Of a stretch of 64,000 bases of DNA, positions 44,401-53,691 are shown in pieces. The DNA is from Rossellomorea marisflavi (GTDB lineage: Bacteria > Bacillota > Bacilli > Bacillales > Bacillaceae_B), in NCBI RefSeq assembly GCF_009806575.1, contig NZ_CP047095.1:3166001-3230000 (forward strand), in the 5' to 3' direction. Position 1 is the stretch's first letter. Each line of letters starts with the position of its first letter. The notes below the pieces were generated by a model. It saw only the letters and a list, made by a program, of their open reading frames with translations. It searched no databases and was not told the DNA's origin. The position numbers and the translations under genes are program-made.

Positions 44401-44429
44401 TATCCTATGAGGATGGGCTCTAATTGGTA
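44401..44429 (-). promoter_or_regulatory. SigK-type promoter of the cysteine-rich gene
   Basis: On the minus strand TACC (44429-44426), a 16-base spacer and CATAGGATA (44409-44401) fit the SigK pattern AC - N16 - CATAnnnTA. The start site would lie near 44395, about 50 bases before the start codon. Confidence 0.6.
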
Positions 44430-44438
44430 TGGGCCGAG

Positions 44439-44966
44439 TCATATATTCCCGCGTTTATCTCTGTTTCTTCCATCATATTCCCACTGCCCGATCAAGAGTT
44501 TAACGACATGGATGAACATCGCTTCCCTCGTCACCAGACCGTTCGTGAATACCCCTACCGCCCCTTCTCGATGACGCACACCTTCCCGTTTCGTATATGC
44601 ATCCATCAATGGCCCAAGCTCTCCGCCTCCGCGAAGTTTATAGGCAATCTCGTCAGGTAGTAGAATCCGTGCCCCTCCTGCTACAAATTCGCGGCCATCG
44701 GCGTCTACCAAGGCTCCCCAGTTACAGAGGAAAAGTCCCGATGACGTGTCGACGACCCCGCCTTCCAGACCGATGCCTGCGTGAAACGCCCCGATACTGT
44801 TCCTCGCCCGGTTCACCGCCCCTCTGATCGTCTCTTCATCAGAAAACGGCTGTGCACTGACCCCGGATTCCGCCTCTATTGGATAGACTGTTGCACCGGG
44901 ACCGATTGCCTTCTGAATCGCTGAAACCTTCGCCGGATTTGTCGTCCCTACTCCGATATTCTTCAT
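44439..44966 (-). CDS. yjjX: YjjX/DUF84-type inosine/xanthosine triphosphatase
   Basis: The 175-residue product matches DUF84 (YjjX) proteins, which hydrolyse non-canonical ITP and XTP. The N-terminal GTTNPAKVSAIQKA is the substrate-binding start, followed by SGVSAQPFSDEET and GIEGG-like GIGLEGGVV. The ATG at 44966 gives the usual N-terminus (MKNIGVGTTNPAK); ATGs at 44981 and 44987 would extend it. Role in nucleotide-pool cleaning is inferred from the family. Confidence 0.88.
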   Translation of the reverse strand: MKNIGVGTTNPAKVSAIQKAIGPGATVYPIEAESGVSAQPFSDEETIRGAVNRARNSIGAFHAGIGLEGGVVDTSSGLFLCNWGALVDADGREFVAGGARILLPDEIAYKLRGGGELGPLMDAYTKREGVRHREGAVGVFTNGLVTREAMFIHVVKLLIGQWEYDGRNRDKRGNI

Positions 44967-44993
44967 TTCCTTCCCCCCCATTTTCATAAAAGA

Positions 44994-45019
44994 AGACCGC
45001 CACGATTATCGGGCGGTCT
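44994..45019 (-). terminator. Terminator after ytoP
   Basis: GACCGCC and GGCGGTC pair around a 10-base loop, with TTCTTTT following on the minus strand. Confidence 0.7.
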
Positions 45020-45025
45020 CATCAA

Positions 45026-46098
45026 TCATCCGTTATTCCGGATCGTTTCCACTGTGGAACGGTCACACTGTTTCACGAGCTTTACGATCAATTCTTTCGC
45101 TGCAGCGTAATCATCGATATGGATCATGGACGCATGCGTATGGATGTACCGCGAGCAAATACCGACGACCGCACTCGGCACCCCTTCATTGGACATGTGA
45201 ACACGGCCTGCATCCGTCCCCCCTTGGGAGACGAAGTATTGATAAGGGATGGAGTTCGTTTCCGCCGTATCAAGGACGAATTCCCTCATGCCCCTGTGCG
45301 TGACCATGGAACGGTCGAGGATCCGGAGAAGGGCCCCTTTCCCGAGCTGTCCAAATTCATTTTTATCCCCTGACATATCATTGGCCGGGCTGGCATCAAG
45401 GGCAAAGAATAGATCCGGATTGATCATGTTGGCCGCCGTCTGCGCCCCCCTCAATCCTACTTCCTCCTGAACGGTGGCACCTGAGTACAGCGTGTTTGGA
45501 AGCTGCTCACCATGGAGTTCCTTCAGAAGCTCGATGGACAATCCGCAGCCGTAACGGTTATCCCATGCTTTCGCGAGGATCTTCTTCTCGTTGGCCATCG
45601 GTGTGAACGGACAGATCGGTACGATCTGCTGGCCCGGTTTGATGCCGATCCGGAGGGCATCCTCTTTGTCATCGGCCCCGATATCAATGAGCATGTTCTT
45701 GATATCCATCGGCTTCGAACGCTGAGCTTCTCCCAGGAGATGCGGGGGATGCTTCCGATTACACCGGTGATCGGTCCGTTGTCTGTGATGATCTGGACGC
45801 GCTGGGCGAGGAGGACCTGGCTCCACCAGCCGCCGAGGGTCTGAAAGCGCAGCATCCCGTTCTCCGTGATGGAGGTCACCATGAAGCCCACTTCATCCAT
45901 ATGTCCGGCCACCATGACAACCGGACCATTGCCGTCCCCCTTCCTCACTCCGAATACGCCACCCAACCGATCCTGTACGAGCTCATCCGAATAGGCGGAG
46001 AGCTGTTCTTTCATGAAAGCCCTCACGGCATGTTCATTACCGGGAGCACCCGGGAGTTCTGTCAGCGTTTTGAATAGTTCCAATGTATCCTGATTCAT
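45026..46098 (-). pseudogene. ytoP: M42-family aminopeptidase YtoP, one frameshift in this sequence
   Basis: YtoP is a cobalt/zinc glutamyl aminopeptidase-like enzyme of family M42. The N-terminal half (to about 45749) shows [15 protein letters not shown] and the metal motif [11 protein letters not shown], ending in ITGVIGSIP. The C-terminal half, in another frame, continues [17 protein letters not shown], then [19 protein letters not shown] and IHTHASMI. Adding one G to the five-G run 45744-45748 joins the two and gives 357 residues, the B. subtilis length. Both halves keep all expected motifs, so sequencing error is as likely as real loss. Confidence 0.9.
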
Positions 46099-46288
46099 TT
46101 CATTTACCCCATTTCGTTTTCACATCTTTATGTATACATCCATTTTACAGAACTTTCTCACCTCTTACCACCGATTGGATTCAAATATGATTCTCTTTTT
46201 TCCGTGTTCTTTGTTAGAATGGTCTTAGCAGGTTGAAAATATAGGGAAGACATCTTTGTCTTTACCGGGCTTTTGGAGGGAAGAGTGG

Positions 46289-46600
46289 ATGAACTGGAAA
46301 TCGTTTGCAATCGGAGCGGCTGTCGGAGCTGTCGGGGGGATCGTCCTCAGCAGTGCCGCAAAGGATCATAAGACCGTTTCTCCGGAGAAGGTACTGAAGG
46401 AAGTAAAAGAACGCTTTAAACTAGACGGGAAGATCGACGGCTCATGGATCAGCATGAAGCCCGAAACCTTCAAGCAGCATACATTTGAAACACAGGTGTT
46501 CAAAGGCGGCATTTCACGCAGGGTCGACGGGGAACTGGAGCAGTTCGAATTCATCGCCGATGTGAAGAATGGGACCATTCTGGATGTTTACCCCTTATGA
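46289..46600 (+). CDS. ytzB: YtzB, small PepSY-type protein
   Basis: The 103-residue product has an N-terminal hydrophobic segment (FAIGAAVGAVGGIVLSSAA, about residues 5-23) and a short domain that resembles PepSY. GGAGGG lies about 9 bases before the ATG at 46289; an earlier start at 46256 has no site. In B. subtilis ytzB also lies between ytoP and ytnP. It is probably membrane-anchored with the domain outside. Function unknown. Confidence 0.88.
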   Translation: MNWKSFAIGAAVGAVGGIVLSSAAKDHKTVSPEKVLKEVKERFKLDGKIDGSWISMKPETFKQHTFETQVFKGGISRRVDGELEQFEFIADVKNGTILDVYPL

Positions 46601-46604
46601 CTGA

Positions 46605-46636
46605 AAAGATCCAAAGCCATCCGGCTTTGGATCTTT
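46605..46636. terminator. Bidirectional terminator between ytzB and ytnP
   Basis: AAAGATCCAAAGCC and GGCTTTGGATCTTT form a perfect 14-bp stem around a 4-base loop. Confidence 0.9.
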
Positions 46637-46642
46637 CTCATT

Positions 46643-47488
46643 TCATCGTCTCTCTCGTTCCACCGATTCCGTCACTTTCCCGGCTTCGTCCCACTTCAGG
46701 GCACGATACACGGCATCATGATAAAAGAGGAACCAGTATCCCCCTTCGATCGCCTGATGGATCCACTTTTCCTTGGCTCCGATCGACGTCATTGGATAAT
46801 CATCATACGCGAGTACCCATAGTGGATTTTTATGGGCGTGTGTCGGCATGAGGTCGGCCATATGAATCAGCGTTTCGCCACCTGTTTCAAGGAGGATGAT
46901 GGCATGCCCGTCACTATGCCCCCCCGTATGGACCATCGTGATGCCAGGCAGTACTTCCTTCTGTCCCTCAAAGGGCACCACCTGATGTTCCACGGCCTCC
47001 CAGTTTTCTTTCCAATATGTATTCTTCGAACGGATATTGGGATTCCTCATTTCATCCCATTCCACCTGTGATGTATGGATGACAGCGTTCGGGAAGGTCG
47101 AACGATATCCCTCACCGTCTCGTTTCGTCAACCCGCATGCATGGTCAAAATGCATATGCGTCATCAGGATCACATCGATCTCTTCCGGCGATACCCCGAG
47201 CGCCTGAAGATCGGAATCAAGTGCAGATTCTTCTTCCACCCCATAATTCCGCTTTTGTTTGTCTGTCAACTTGCCTTTTCCGATGCCAGACTCGATCAAT
47301 ACGTTCTTGCCATTCCAACGGAAAAAGATCGGATCCGTTCTCAGCTCGATTTGATTGCGCTCATTCACAGCATACTTCTTGGACCAAAGCGGCTTTGGCA
47401 CGACCCCGAACATGGCTCCCCCATCCATGAAGGTCACACCGCCGTTCAGCCAGTGAAATGTTGTATCACCAATCATCCGTTTTTCCAT
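46643..47488 (-). CDS. ytnP: Metallo-beta-lactamase-fold lactonase YtnP
   Basis: The 281-residue protein has the metal motif [10 protein letters not shown] (about residues 110-119; HxHxDH) and a later [12 protein letters not shown]-type second site. B. subtilis YtnP hydrolyses N-acyl-homoserine lactones and interferes with Streptomyces signalling. The length equals YtnP. GGGAGG precedes the ATG. No signal peptide, so it is cytoplasmic. Quorum-quenching activity here is inferred from the family. Confidence 0.92.
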   Translation of the reverse strand: MEKRMIGDTTFHWLNGGVTFMDGGAMFGVVPKPLWSKKYAVNERNQIELRTDPIFFRWNGKNVLIESGIGKGKLTDKQKRNYGVEEESALDSDLQALGVSPEEIDVILMTHMHFDHACGLTKRDGEGYRSTFPNAVIHTSQVEWDEMRNPNIRSKNTYWKENWEAVEHQVVPFEGQKEVLPGITMVHTGGHSDGHAIILLETGGETLIHMADLMPTHAHKNPLWVLAYDDYPMTSIGAKEKWIHQAIEGGYWFLFYHDAVYRALKWDEAGKVTESVERERR

Positions 47489-47562
47489 TTCTTCATTCCT
47501 CCCTTATTGTTCCCCATTAGTGTAGCATAAGTAGGCTGCGTGAATCCGGCAGACATGAAAAA

Positions 47563-47600
47563 AAGGCTGCAGAAGCCGGTAAACGGCAGACTGCAGCCTT
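47563..47600 (-). terminator. Terminator after trmB
   Basis: AAGGCTGCAG and CTGCAGCCTT pair perfectly over 10 bp, with inner GCCG/CGGC pairing and a T-run on the minus strand. Confidence 0.85.
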
Positions 47601-47604
47601 CTGA

Positions 47605-48249
47605 TCATGAGTGTTGGAATTGAGCTTCCACCCGGTAGATCCGGTCCCCTTTTGCAGAGAACTTTTCTTCGTATTCCGTCATGATATTCCCTTCCATCCC
47701 GCTGTTATGGAGATCGAGGCTCAAGTAGTTCAGACGGAGCCCGTACCAGGAAAAGCTTTTCAAGGAATACTCGAACAACCCCTGGTTATCGGTCTTGAAA
47801 TGGATTTCCCCGTTCTCAACCAGGATATCCTCATACAGCTTGAGGAAATGTTCATATGTGAGTCTGCGCTTCTCATGACGGGCCTTTGGCCAAGGATCCG
47901 AGAAGTTCAGATACACCCGTCCTACTTCACCATCATCGAAGAATTCCTTCAGATCCCTTGCATCGACATTCAATAGCTTCACATTGCTGACATTTTCCTC
48001 AAGGATCCGGTCGAGGGCCGTCACGAGGACACTCTCGTAGAGTTCGATCCCGATATAGTTGATCTCAGGGTTTTGTTTCCCCATACCGGTGACGAATTGA
48101 CCTTTTCCTGTTCCTACCTCTATATGGATGGGGTTGTCGTTCCCAAAGAACTCATTCCATTTCCCTTTCAGTTGATCGGGCTCCGCCACTACTATGCCGG
48201 AATGTTCACTGAGCTTTTCAGCTGCCCATGGTTTGTAACGCACACGCAT
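47605..48249 (-). CDS. trmB: tRNA (guanine-N7)-methyltransferase
   Basis: TrmB makes m7G46 in tRNA from SAM. The 214-residue product has the SAM motif [10 protein letters not shown] (about residues 43-52), the conserved [11 protein letters not shown], and [15 protein letters not shown], which is diagnostic. GAGGTG precedes the ATG at 48249. A lone gene downstream of ytzH on the other strand. Confidence 0.97.
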   Translation of the reverse strand: MRVRYKPWAAEKLSEHSGIVVAEPDQLKGKWNEFFGNDNPIHIEVGTGKGQFVTGMGKQNPEINYIGIELYESVLVTALDRILEENVSNVKLLNVDARDLKEFFDDGEVGRVYLNFSDPWPKARHEKRRLTYEHFLKLYEDILVENGEIHFKTDNQGLFEYSLKSFSWYGLRLNYLSLDLHNSGMEGNIMTEYEEKFSAKGDRIYRVEAQFQHS

Positions 48250-48384
48250 GTAGACACCTCTTTTTTCCATTTTTCACGTCCGGTCCGGCAAGCTTCACGC
48301 TTGTCCCCCGGTACGCCATTCGAACAAAAACATACCACGACCACCATGGTTGTGCAAGATGAAATCCATTGAAGCCGCGCATAA

Positions 48385-48427
48385 TAAAAAAAGGAATCCA
48401 CACACTATCAGTGAATTCCTTCTCTTC
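48385..48427 (-). terminator. Hairpin with minus-strand T-run in the ytzH leader
   Basis: AAGGAATTCAC and GTGGATTCCTT pair on the minus strand with one wobble, followed by seven T. It would stop minus-strand transcription from ytmP through ytzH before trmB. Confidence 0.5.
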
Positions 48428-48460
48428 CTGAATTCAATCCTAAAAGAAAGGGTGGCTTCC

Positions 48461-48739
48461 ATGCCTCTCAACGCTCAAAATCAAATGCAATTATTATCCG
48501 ATATCCTAAGCAACCATCAAACGGACTGCTGCGGCTCCGTATCCGAATGCGAACAGCTCGAGAGACTGGTCAAGTCCCTCATGGTCAACGCAGACATCCA
48601 CGAGAACGTCAAACCCGTCCTCGAAGAGATCTACCGGTACAGCCAAAGCGGCATCTCGTCTTCCGACCTTGCCAATCACATCACCACGAACAAGGACAAT
48701 CTGTCCCAGTGGGTGTCGGACATGAATCAATACTCATGA
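48461..48739 (+). CDS. ytzH: YtzH, small conserved Bacillus protein
   Basis: The 92-residue product starts MPLNAQNQMQLLSDIL and contains TDCCGSVSECEQLERLVKSL, with a CC and a third Cys, as in B. subtilis YtzH. It is helical and soluble. The ATG at 48461 has AAAGGGTGG upstream; longer forms are not supported. Its stop abuts that of the convergent ytmP with no room for a terminator. Function unknown. Confidence 0.9.
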   Translation: MPLNAQNQMQLLSDILSNHQTDCCGSVSECEQLERLVKSLMVNADIHENVKPVLEEIYRYSQSGISSSDLANHITTNKDNLSQWVSDMNQYS

Positions 48740-49513
48740 TCAGATGATTTCGTGCAGATATTCGATCCAGTGATTCATTTCGTGAAAGCGCCCTTTGGCT
48801 TTATGCCATTGCATGAACAGGATCGTCTGGGCGACCACATACCATTTCATGCGCAGCTTCAGGCTGTCCGTCAATTCCGTTCCGTATTGAAGGAGCCAGT
48901 CCTCCCATTGATCTTCAGGGATATACCAATAGAGGAGCAGACCGACATCAAAGGCGGGATCTGCAATCATGGCACCGTCCCAATCAATGAGGTAAAGCTG
49001 GTTCTGTTCGGAAAGGAGCCAGTTGTTATGATTGACGTCGCCATGGCAGACGACATATTCACCTTGACGGACTTCATCCAGGCCTTCCTGAAGGAAACTC
49101 ATCGCTTTCCTGACATCGGGCAATGTTAGAAGGTCGAATTCAAGACTGGTCTCAAGTTCCGTCAACATATGATCAGGCTGAAAAGGCTCTGTGCCGAGGC
49201 GCTCAAGCATCGTCAAGAGAGGTTTTGATGTATGGATTTTTTTCAGCAGACGGGCAACCCTGTCTTTCTTCATTTCTGCGGGTTTCAGTTCTCTGCCATT
49301 CAACCAGTGCTGAGCCGTGATGACATCCCCGTTTTCCAGACGCTTCGTCCAGACAAGCTTAGGCGTGATGCCTTCAGCGGACAAAACCGCCAAAAACGGT
49401 GATGAATTCCGCTTGAGGAATAGCCTCTGTTCCTGGTATTGGGCAAAGAAGGCTTCCCCCGTGGCACCGCCCGCAGGGACGATCTCCCAATCTTGGTCAA
49501 ATAAGTGTTCCAA
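48740..49513 (-). CDS. ytmP: YtmP, aminoglycoside phosphotransferase/choline kinase-fold protein
   Basis: The product has a protein-kinase-like fold of the APH/choline kinase group. The catalytic loop CHGDVNHNNWLL and the metal-binding IDWDGAMIADPAFD are present. The substrate is unknown. A TTG start at 49513 gives MEHLFDQDWEIVPAGGATGE, as in B. subtilis YtmP, with AGAAGG 8 bases upstream; a GTG at 49522 overlaps that site. Length is about 257 residues. Convergent with ytzH. Confidence 0.9.
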   Translation of the reverse strand: MEHLFDQDWEIVPAGGATGEAFFAQYQEQRLFLKRNSSPFLAVLSAEGITPKLVWTKRLENGDVITAQHWLNGRELKPAEMKKDRVARLLKKIHTSKPLLTMLERLGTEPFQPDHMLTELETSLEFDLLTLPDVRKAMSFLQEGLDEVRQGEYVVCHGDVNHNNWLLSEQNQLYLIDWDGAMIADPAFDVGLLLYWYIPEDQWEDWLLQYGTELTDSLKLRMKWYVVAQTILFMQWHKAKGRFHEMNHWIEYLHEII

Positions 49514-49644
49514 TATATTCACCTTCTATTGGTCCTTTGTCATGTTTATATGATTGTTCATATTTCATCTCAATAAAATAAAAAAGATAGCTATTGGGCA
49601 ATAAGATCAATAGCCATCTATGTTTAATTTTATCGTCATATTCC

Positions 49645-51801
49645 CTATTCGTCAAGCTTACCTGGAATCGACTGCATCACCGCAACCGAGACCGTCAGCG
49701 GGGCGACCTCCAGTTGGTCTCCTTCGATGGTGAACAGACCGTCGGCATCCGCACGATCCCCTTTTGCCAGGCACCGCCACCGCTCGCCTTCTCCAAGTGC
49801 GAAAGAGGCCGGTTCCGTTCCGCCGTTGAAGGCCAGAATCATCTCACTCCACGGACCGTAGTCCCCGACTTCCGAGTAGCGGATGACCACGGATTGATGT
49901 TCAGCCGAAACGACGCTCACATGCTCCCTGATCAACCGTGCTTCCGGGAACCTGAAGGCGCCGTGAGCTTTCCGGATATCGATCAACCCCCGTACATACG
50001 CAATGGCTTTTTCATGTTCTTCCCTGCGCGTCCAATCAAGCTGATTGATCCGGACCGGGGCATTGTAGCTGTTCTCATGCCCTCCCTTTGTCCGGTAAAA
50101 CTCCTGACCGGCGTGAATGAACGGGATCCCCTGTGAAAGGAGGACCATCGCGGTGCCGAGGGACTGCCGCTTGAACAGCTCCTCCTCGCTCTCATGCATG
50201 CACGCCTTCATCTTATCCCATAGGGTGTGATTATCATGGGATTCGATGTAGTTGACGGATTGGATGGGCCCATCGAAGATCCCCTGGTCCCGGCTCTGGA
50301 TGCCGACGCTTCCCGAAAGGACCTGGGCCACCTGCTTCTCAAGGCCGCTATGCCCAAGGATGAATCCTTTATCATGGAGATTGAAGGTGCTCCCCTTGAC
50401 GGTATCCCTGAACCAATCATTGAACTGTCCCACATCCGGGATGGACCGTGCATTGCGGAGGTTCGCCTTTTCTTCCTGGGGGATAGGGGTATTCAGGTCC
50501 CACCCTTCCCCGATGACGATGAGACCCGAGTCCCTCGCAAGATCCGACACCTCATTCATCGTCGTCACATCCAGGATCCCCATGAGATCGAACCGGAAGC
50601 CGTCGAACCCGTATTCATTGATCCAAAAGCGGATGGAATCCTTGATGAACTTCCTCGCCATGAGCCGCTCCGAAGCAAAATCGTTCCCTACCCCGGTTCC
50701 ATTCGAAGGCAACCCATTTTCCCCATGGCGGAAAAAGTACCCCGGCACGATTTTTTCAAAAGAGGATTCTTCCCTTATGAACACATGGTTGTATACGACA
50801 TCCATGATGACCCTGATTCCCTCATCATGGAGATTGTTCACCACTTCTTTCAATTCCCTTATCCGAACCAGTGGCTCACCGGGATCCGAGCTGTAGCTGC
50901 CTTCCGGGACGTTGAAGAATAATGGGTTGTATCCCCAGTTATACTCTTCATCGGATGGATCATCCGGCACGCCCCCGAAGTCATTGACAGGTAGAAGCTC
51001 CACATGCGTGATGCCGAGCTCCTTGAGATAGTCGACTCCGCTTGAGTATCCACCCGGCGTCTTTGTTCCACGCTCGGAAAAGGCACCGTAGCGCCCCCTT
51101 GCTTTCATGCCGCCTTCACTACCGGCGGAAAAGTCCCGCACATGGAGCTCATAGATGATGGCATCGACGGGGGAGGCAACTGGCGGAAGGGATGTACACG
51201 GAGGTCCGAGTTCAGTCGCGACCACACCCCAGCGGCTGTTGAAGGACACGGCAACGACATAGGGATCGAGAGCTTCCTTCCAGACGAGATTGATGCAGGT
51301 GAGATAGGAATAAAAGGATCCTTCCACGTCTTCTTGGATCTCCAGGGTCCACACCCCTTTATCTTCCCGCGTCATGTCATGTTCTGCTTCCTCACCGTTT
51401 TTTGAGATCAGCTTGAGTTTGACCGCTGACGACGTAGGGGCCCATAGTTTAAACCGGAACCCGCCTTCCACTTTCCGTACCCCAAGGTCTTCGCCTTCGT
51501 AGTAGTAGCGCTCATCGAATGCAGCCGTCCTGATGACGGCCCCGACTTGAAGGTCGGTCCTGATCCCGTTCGCATCGACCACTTCGCAGGCCTTTTCCAG
51601 ATCGAGTTCTCCAGGTAGAGACGTCACGATTTTCATTGCGTGCTCAAGCTGGATCTCTTCCTCTATCTCAAGGGGGATGGTTGTATCGCCCCTCACAACG
51701 CTGAATTCCCTCTCACCACCGGCTTGATCATGCGGGATGATGAGTGTGATGGTCTTGAATGTATCCATGAACGCTTCGTATTGACGCCTGATATTGAACA
51801 C
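49645..51801 (-). CDS. amyX: Type I pullulanase (glycogen/pullulan debranching)
   Basis: AmyX cleaves alpha-1,6 links in pullulan and branched glucans. An N-terminal CBM48-like region (about 100-180) precedes a GH13 barrel: pullulanase motif YNWGYNPLFF, region I IMDVVYNHV, region II GFRFDLMG (nucleophile Asp), GEGWD (acid Glu) and IESHDNHTLWD. There is no signal peptide, so it acts inside the cell. The GTG at 51801 has GAGGG about 7 bases upstream and gives the B. subtilis-like N-terminus; an ATG at 51819 would overlap ytlR. Last gene of ytlP-ytlQ-ytlR-amyX. Confidence 0.95.
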   Translation of the reverse strand: MFNIRRQYEAFMDTFKTITLIIPHDQAGGEREFSVVRGDTTIPLEIEEEIQLEHAMKIVTSLPGELDLEKACEVVDANGIRTDLQVGAVIRTAAFDERYYYEGEDLGVRKVEGGFRFKLWAPTSSAVKLKLISKNGEEAEHDMTREDKGVWTLEIQEDVEGSFYSYLTCINLVWKEALDPYVVAVSFNSRWGVVATELGPPCTSLPPVASPVDAIIYELHVRDFSAGSEGGMKARGRYGAFSERGTKTPGGYSSGVDYLKELGITHVELLPVNDFGGVPDDPSDEEYNWGYNPLFFNVPEGSYSSDPGEPLVRIRELKEVVNNLHDEGIRVIMDVVYNHVFIREESSFEKIVPGYFFRHGENGLPSNGTGVGNDFASERLMARKFIKDSIRFWINEYGFDGFRFDLMGILDVTTMNEVSDLARDSGLIVIGEGWDLNTPIPQEEKANLRNARSIPDVGQFNDWFRDTVKGSTFNLHDKGFILGHSGLEKQVAQVLSGSVGIQSRDQGIFDGPIQSVNYIESHDNHTLWDKMKACMHESEEELFKRQSLGTAMVLLSQGIPFIHAGQEFYRTKGGHENSYNAPVRINQLDWTRREEHEKAIAYVRGLIDIRKAHGAFRFPEARLIREHVSVVSAEHQSVVIRYSEVGDYGPWSEMILAFNGGTEPASFALGEGERWRCLAKGDRADADGLFTIEGDQLEVAPLTVSVAVMQSIPGKLDE

Positions 51802-51805
51802 CTGC

Positions 51806-52741
51806 TCACCCTCTTCCATTCATCATTTTCCAACTGGACGGGAGCACCCTGATGCCCATGCGTCCATTCAATGCAAGGATCCCGCATGATTCTCCATCAG
51901 CATGGACTTCGGGATCCCCCTCCGCCTGCACGACCATTTCCTCCGTGCGGAATGTATGAACTTCTCTAAACACCGTGTGTTTTCCCACAAACACAGAAAG
52001 AAAGACCGCAATGAGCTTAAGGCGGCCGAGTCCGGCCACGACAGTCACATCCAGCATGCCGTCACCCGGATGGGCATCGGGGGCGATCTTCATGCCGCCT
52101 CCAAAATACGGATGGTTGGATACTGTCATGAACCAGACCTTATCGTACGTCATTTCCTCCCTATCGCTCCGGACCCGCAGGGAGAAGGGCTGGAACGTAA
52201 GGGCTTCCCTCACCAGAATGATGGGATAGATCAGCTTCCCGAGGGAAACCCGGTTAAGCCGTTTCTTCCATGGGGAATGATTGGCACGTCCCGCTACCCG
52301 GGCATCGAATCCTATTCCTATATTATTCACAAAGTGCCCATTCGGCTCCGCAGGGAGTTGAAATTCACCTGCATCCATCAAGGAGGCGTGGCCCGATCCG
52401 GATTTTATGCGGTTTTCAGCCTCACGTGGCTTCCGCGGCCAATCGTACCCCCTTGCAAAATCATTCCCGCTTCCTGAAGGAATATACCCGATGATCACCT
52501 GAGGGAAACCAATCGACGCGCTGATGATGGATTTCATCGTCCCGTCACCGCCCACCCCGACAAGGAGAAGGGTTTCGTCGGGATATCTCTCCACAAGATC
52601 CCGGACCACCCGCTTCACTTCAGATGGATGCCGGGTGACGAAGGACTCATGGGTGATCCCTTCTTCCATGCGGAACCGTTCCCATGCTTCTGTACTCCCC
52701 CGGTTTTTCGCCTTGGGATTGACGAGGTAGAAGGTCTTCAC
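51806..52741 (-). CDS. ytlR: YtlR, diacylglycerol/lipid kinase family protein
   Basis: The 311-residue product has the DAGK catalytic domain: NPKAKNRG at the start, GVGGDGTMKSII (about residues 62-73) and PSGSGNDFARGY. It should phosphorylate a lipid such as diacylglycerol; the exact substrate is not known. The GTG at 52741 forms a GTGA overlap with the ytlQ stop, with GGGGA upstream. Part of the ytlP-ytlQ-ytlR-amyX operon. Confidence 0.92.
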   Translation of the reverse strand: MKTFYLVNPKAKNRGSTEAWERFRMEEGITHESFVTRHPSEVKRVVRDLVERYPDETLLLVGVGGDGTMKSIISASIGFPQVIIGYIPSGSGNDFARGYDWPRKPREAENRIKSGSGHASLMDAGEFQLPAEPNGHFVNNIGIGFDARVAGRANHSPWKKRLNRVSLGKLIYPIILVREALTFQPFSLRVRSDREEMTYDKVWFMTVSNHPYFGGGMKIAPDAHPGDGMLDVTVVAGLGRLKLIAVFLSVFVGKHTVFREVHTFRTEEMVVQAEGDPEVHADGESCGILALNGRMGIRVLPSSWKMMNGRG

Positions 52742-53691
52742 TGCTCTTCCCCAACGAACCGATCCTCATCCATGCCGATCCGTTTAAAGGACGTTGAATG
52801 GCCATAGTCCAGAATGGCCTGGGCAGCCTTGAGCTGCACGCCCTTGATGGGAGAAGAAATGGAACGCTGAGATTCGAACCACCCTTCATGCTTCCGTTTG
52901 TCCAAAAGATGCACATGGTGGGGAGCCTGTGGATAATCGATGTACCCATTGCGGCAGATGACGCCTTTAAGTATGGGAAGGTCCACACCGGCAAAGCGGA
53001 GGATCTGACCGATGATCGTTTCCATCCTTTGCAGGGTGATCAGGGGATTCAACACCTTCTCTTCCTGCTGTCCCCACTTCTTGAGCCAAAAATGCTCCTT
53101 GCCCCCGATGTACGCCGTGCCCTCCTCAAACTCCAGGAAAGTGAGACACCAGACGGCCGTCGGAGTGATGAAGATCGTTTCGAATTCGACGGGGGCTTTC
53201 TTGATCTTAAGAATCGGGTGATAGAGCACCAATATATTATCAGGGAACCGCTGGAGAAGATACTTCAACCGTTCATCATAGTAATAGCTGTTATCCACAT
53301 ACGAACGATGTGATATGGTCGAACTTGCCCACTTCAGCTGGAAATCCATGATATTCTCGAGAAACACCTGCTTCAATTCGTCTTCCGTTGAAGCTTCCAC
53401 CCTTTCGGCATCAATGGCGAACTCCTCTTCATCATCACTTTCTGCATATATGGTCAAATCCTCGATCTCTTCTTGATCCCCCCTTCTTTTAAAGAAGGAA
53501 AACAAGCGATCTTTTACGGTTTCTTTCTCCTCCATCGCACTATGTGACTCCTCATGGGTGTCACCATTTTCCCAATGATCCTTCATTTTTTCCCACTGCT
53601 GTTTTTTCAGCCGGACAAATTGGGTAGGATAGCGGTAAAGATCCATTTCATATCTGGAAATGTAGTCCTGCAGTTTAATGAGCTGTGCCAT
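52738..53691 (-). CDS. ytlQ: YtlQ, conserved protein with NERD-like region
   Basis: The 317-residue protein has a charged N-terminal half with acidic low complexity (about 75-105). A C-terminal domain has beta strands and hydrophobic cores (ILVLYHPILKIKK, IFITPTAVWCLTFLEFE), a pattern like NERD-type nuclease-related domains, though I could not confirm catalytic residues. No membrane segment. AGAGGAG precedes the ATG. It overlaps ytlP by 17 bases and ytlR by 4, so expression is tightly coupled. Confidence 0.85.
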   Translation of the reverse strand: MAQLIKLQDYISRYEMDLYRYPTQFVRLKKQQWEKMKDHWENGDTHEESHSAMEEKETVKDRLFSFFKRRGDQEEIEDLTIYAESDDEEEFAIDAERVEASTEDELKQVFLENIMDFQLKWASSTISHRSYVDNSYYYDERLKYLLQRFPDNILVLYHPILKIKKAPVEFETIFITPTAVWCLTFLEFEEGTAYIGGKEHFWLKKWGQQEEKVLNPLITLQRMETIIGQILRFAGVDLPILKGVICRNGYIDYPQAPHHVHLLDKRKHEGWFESQRSISSPIKGVQLKAAQAILDYGHSTSFKRIGMDEDRFVGEEQ

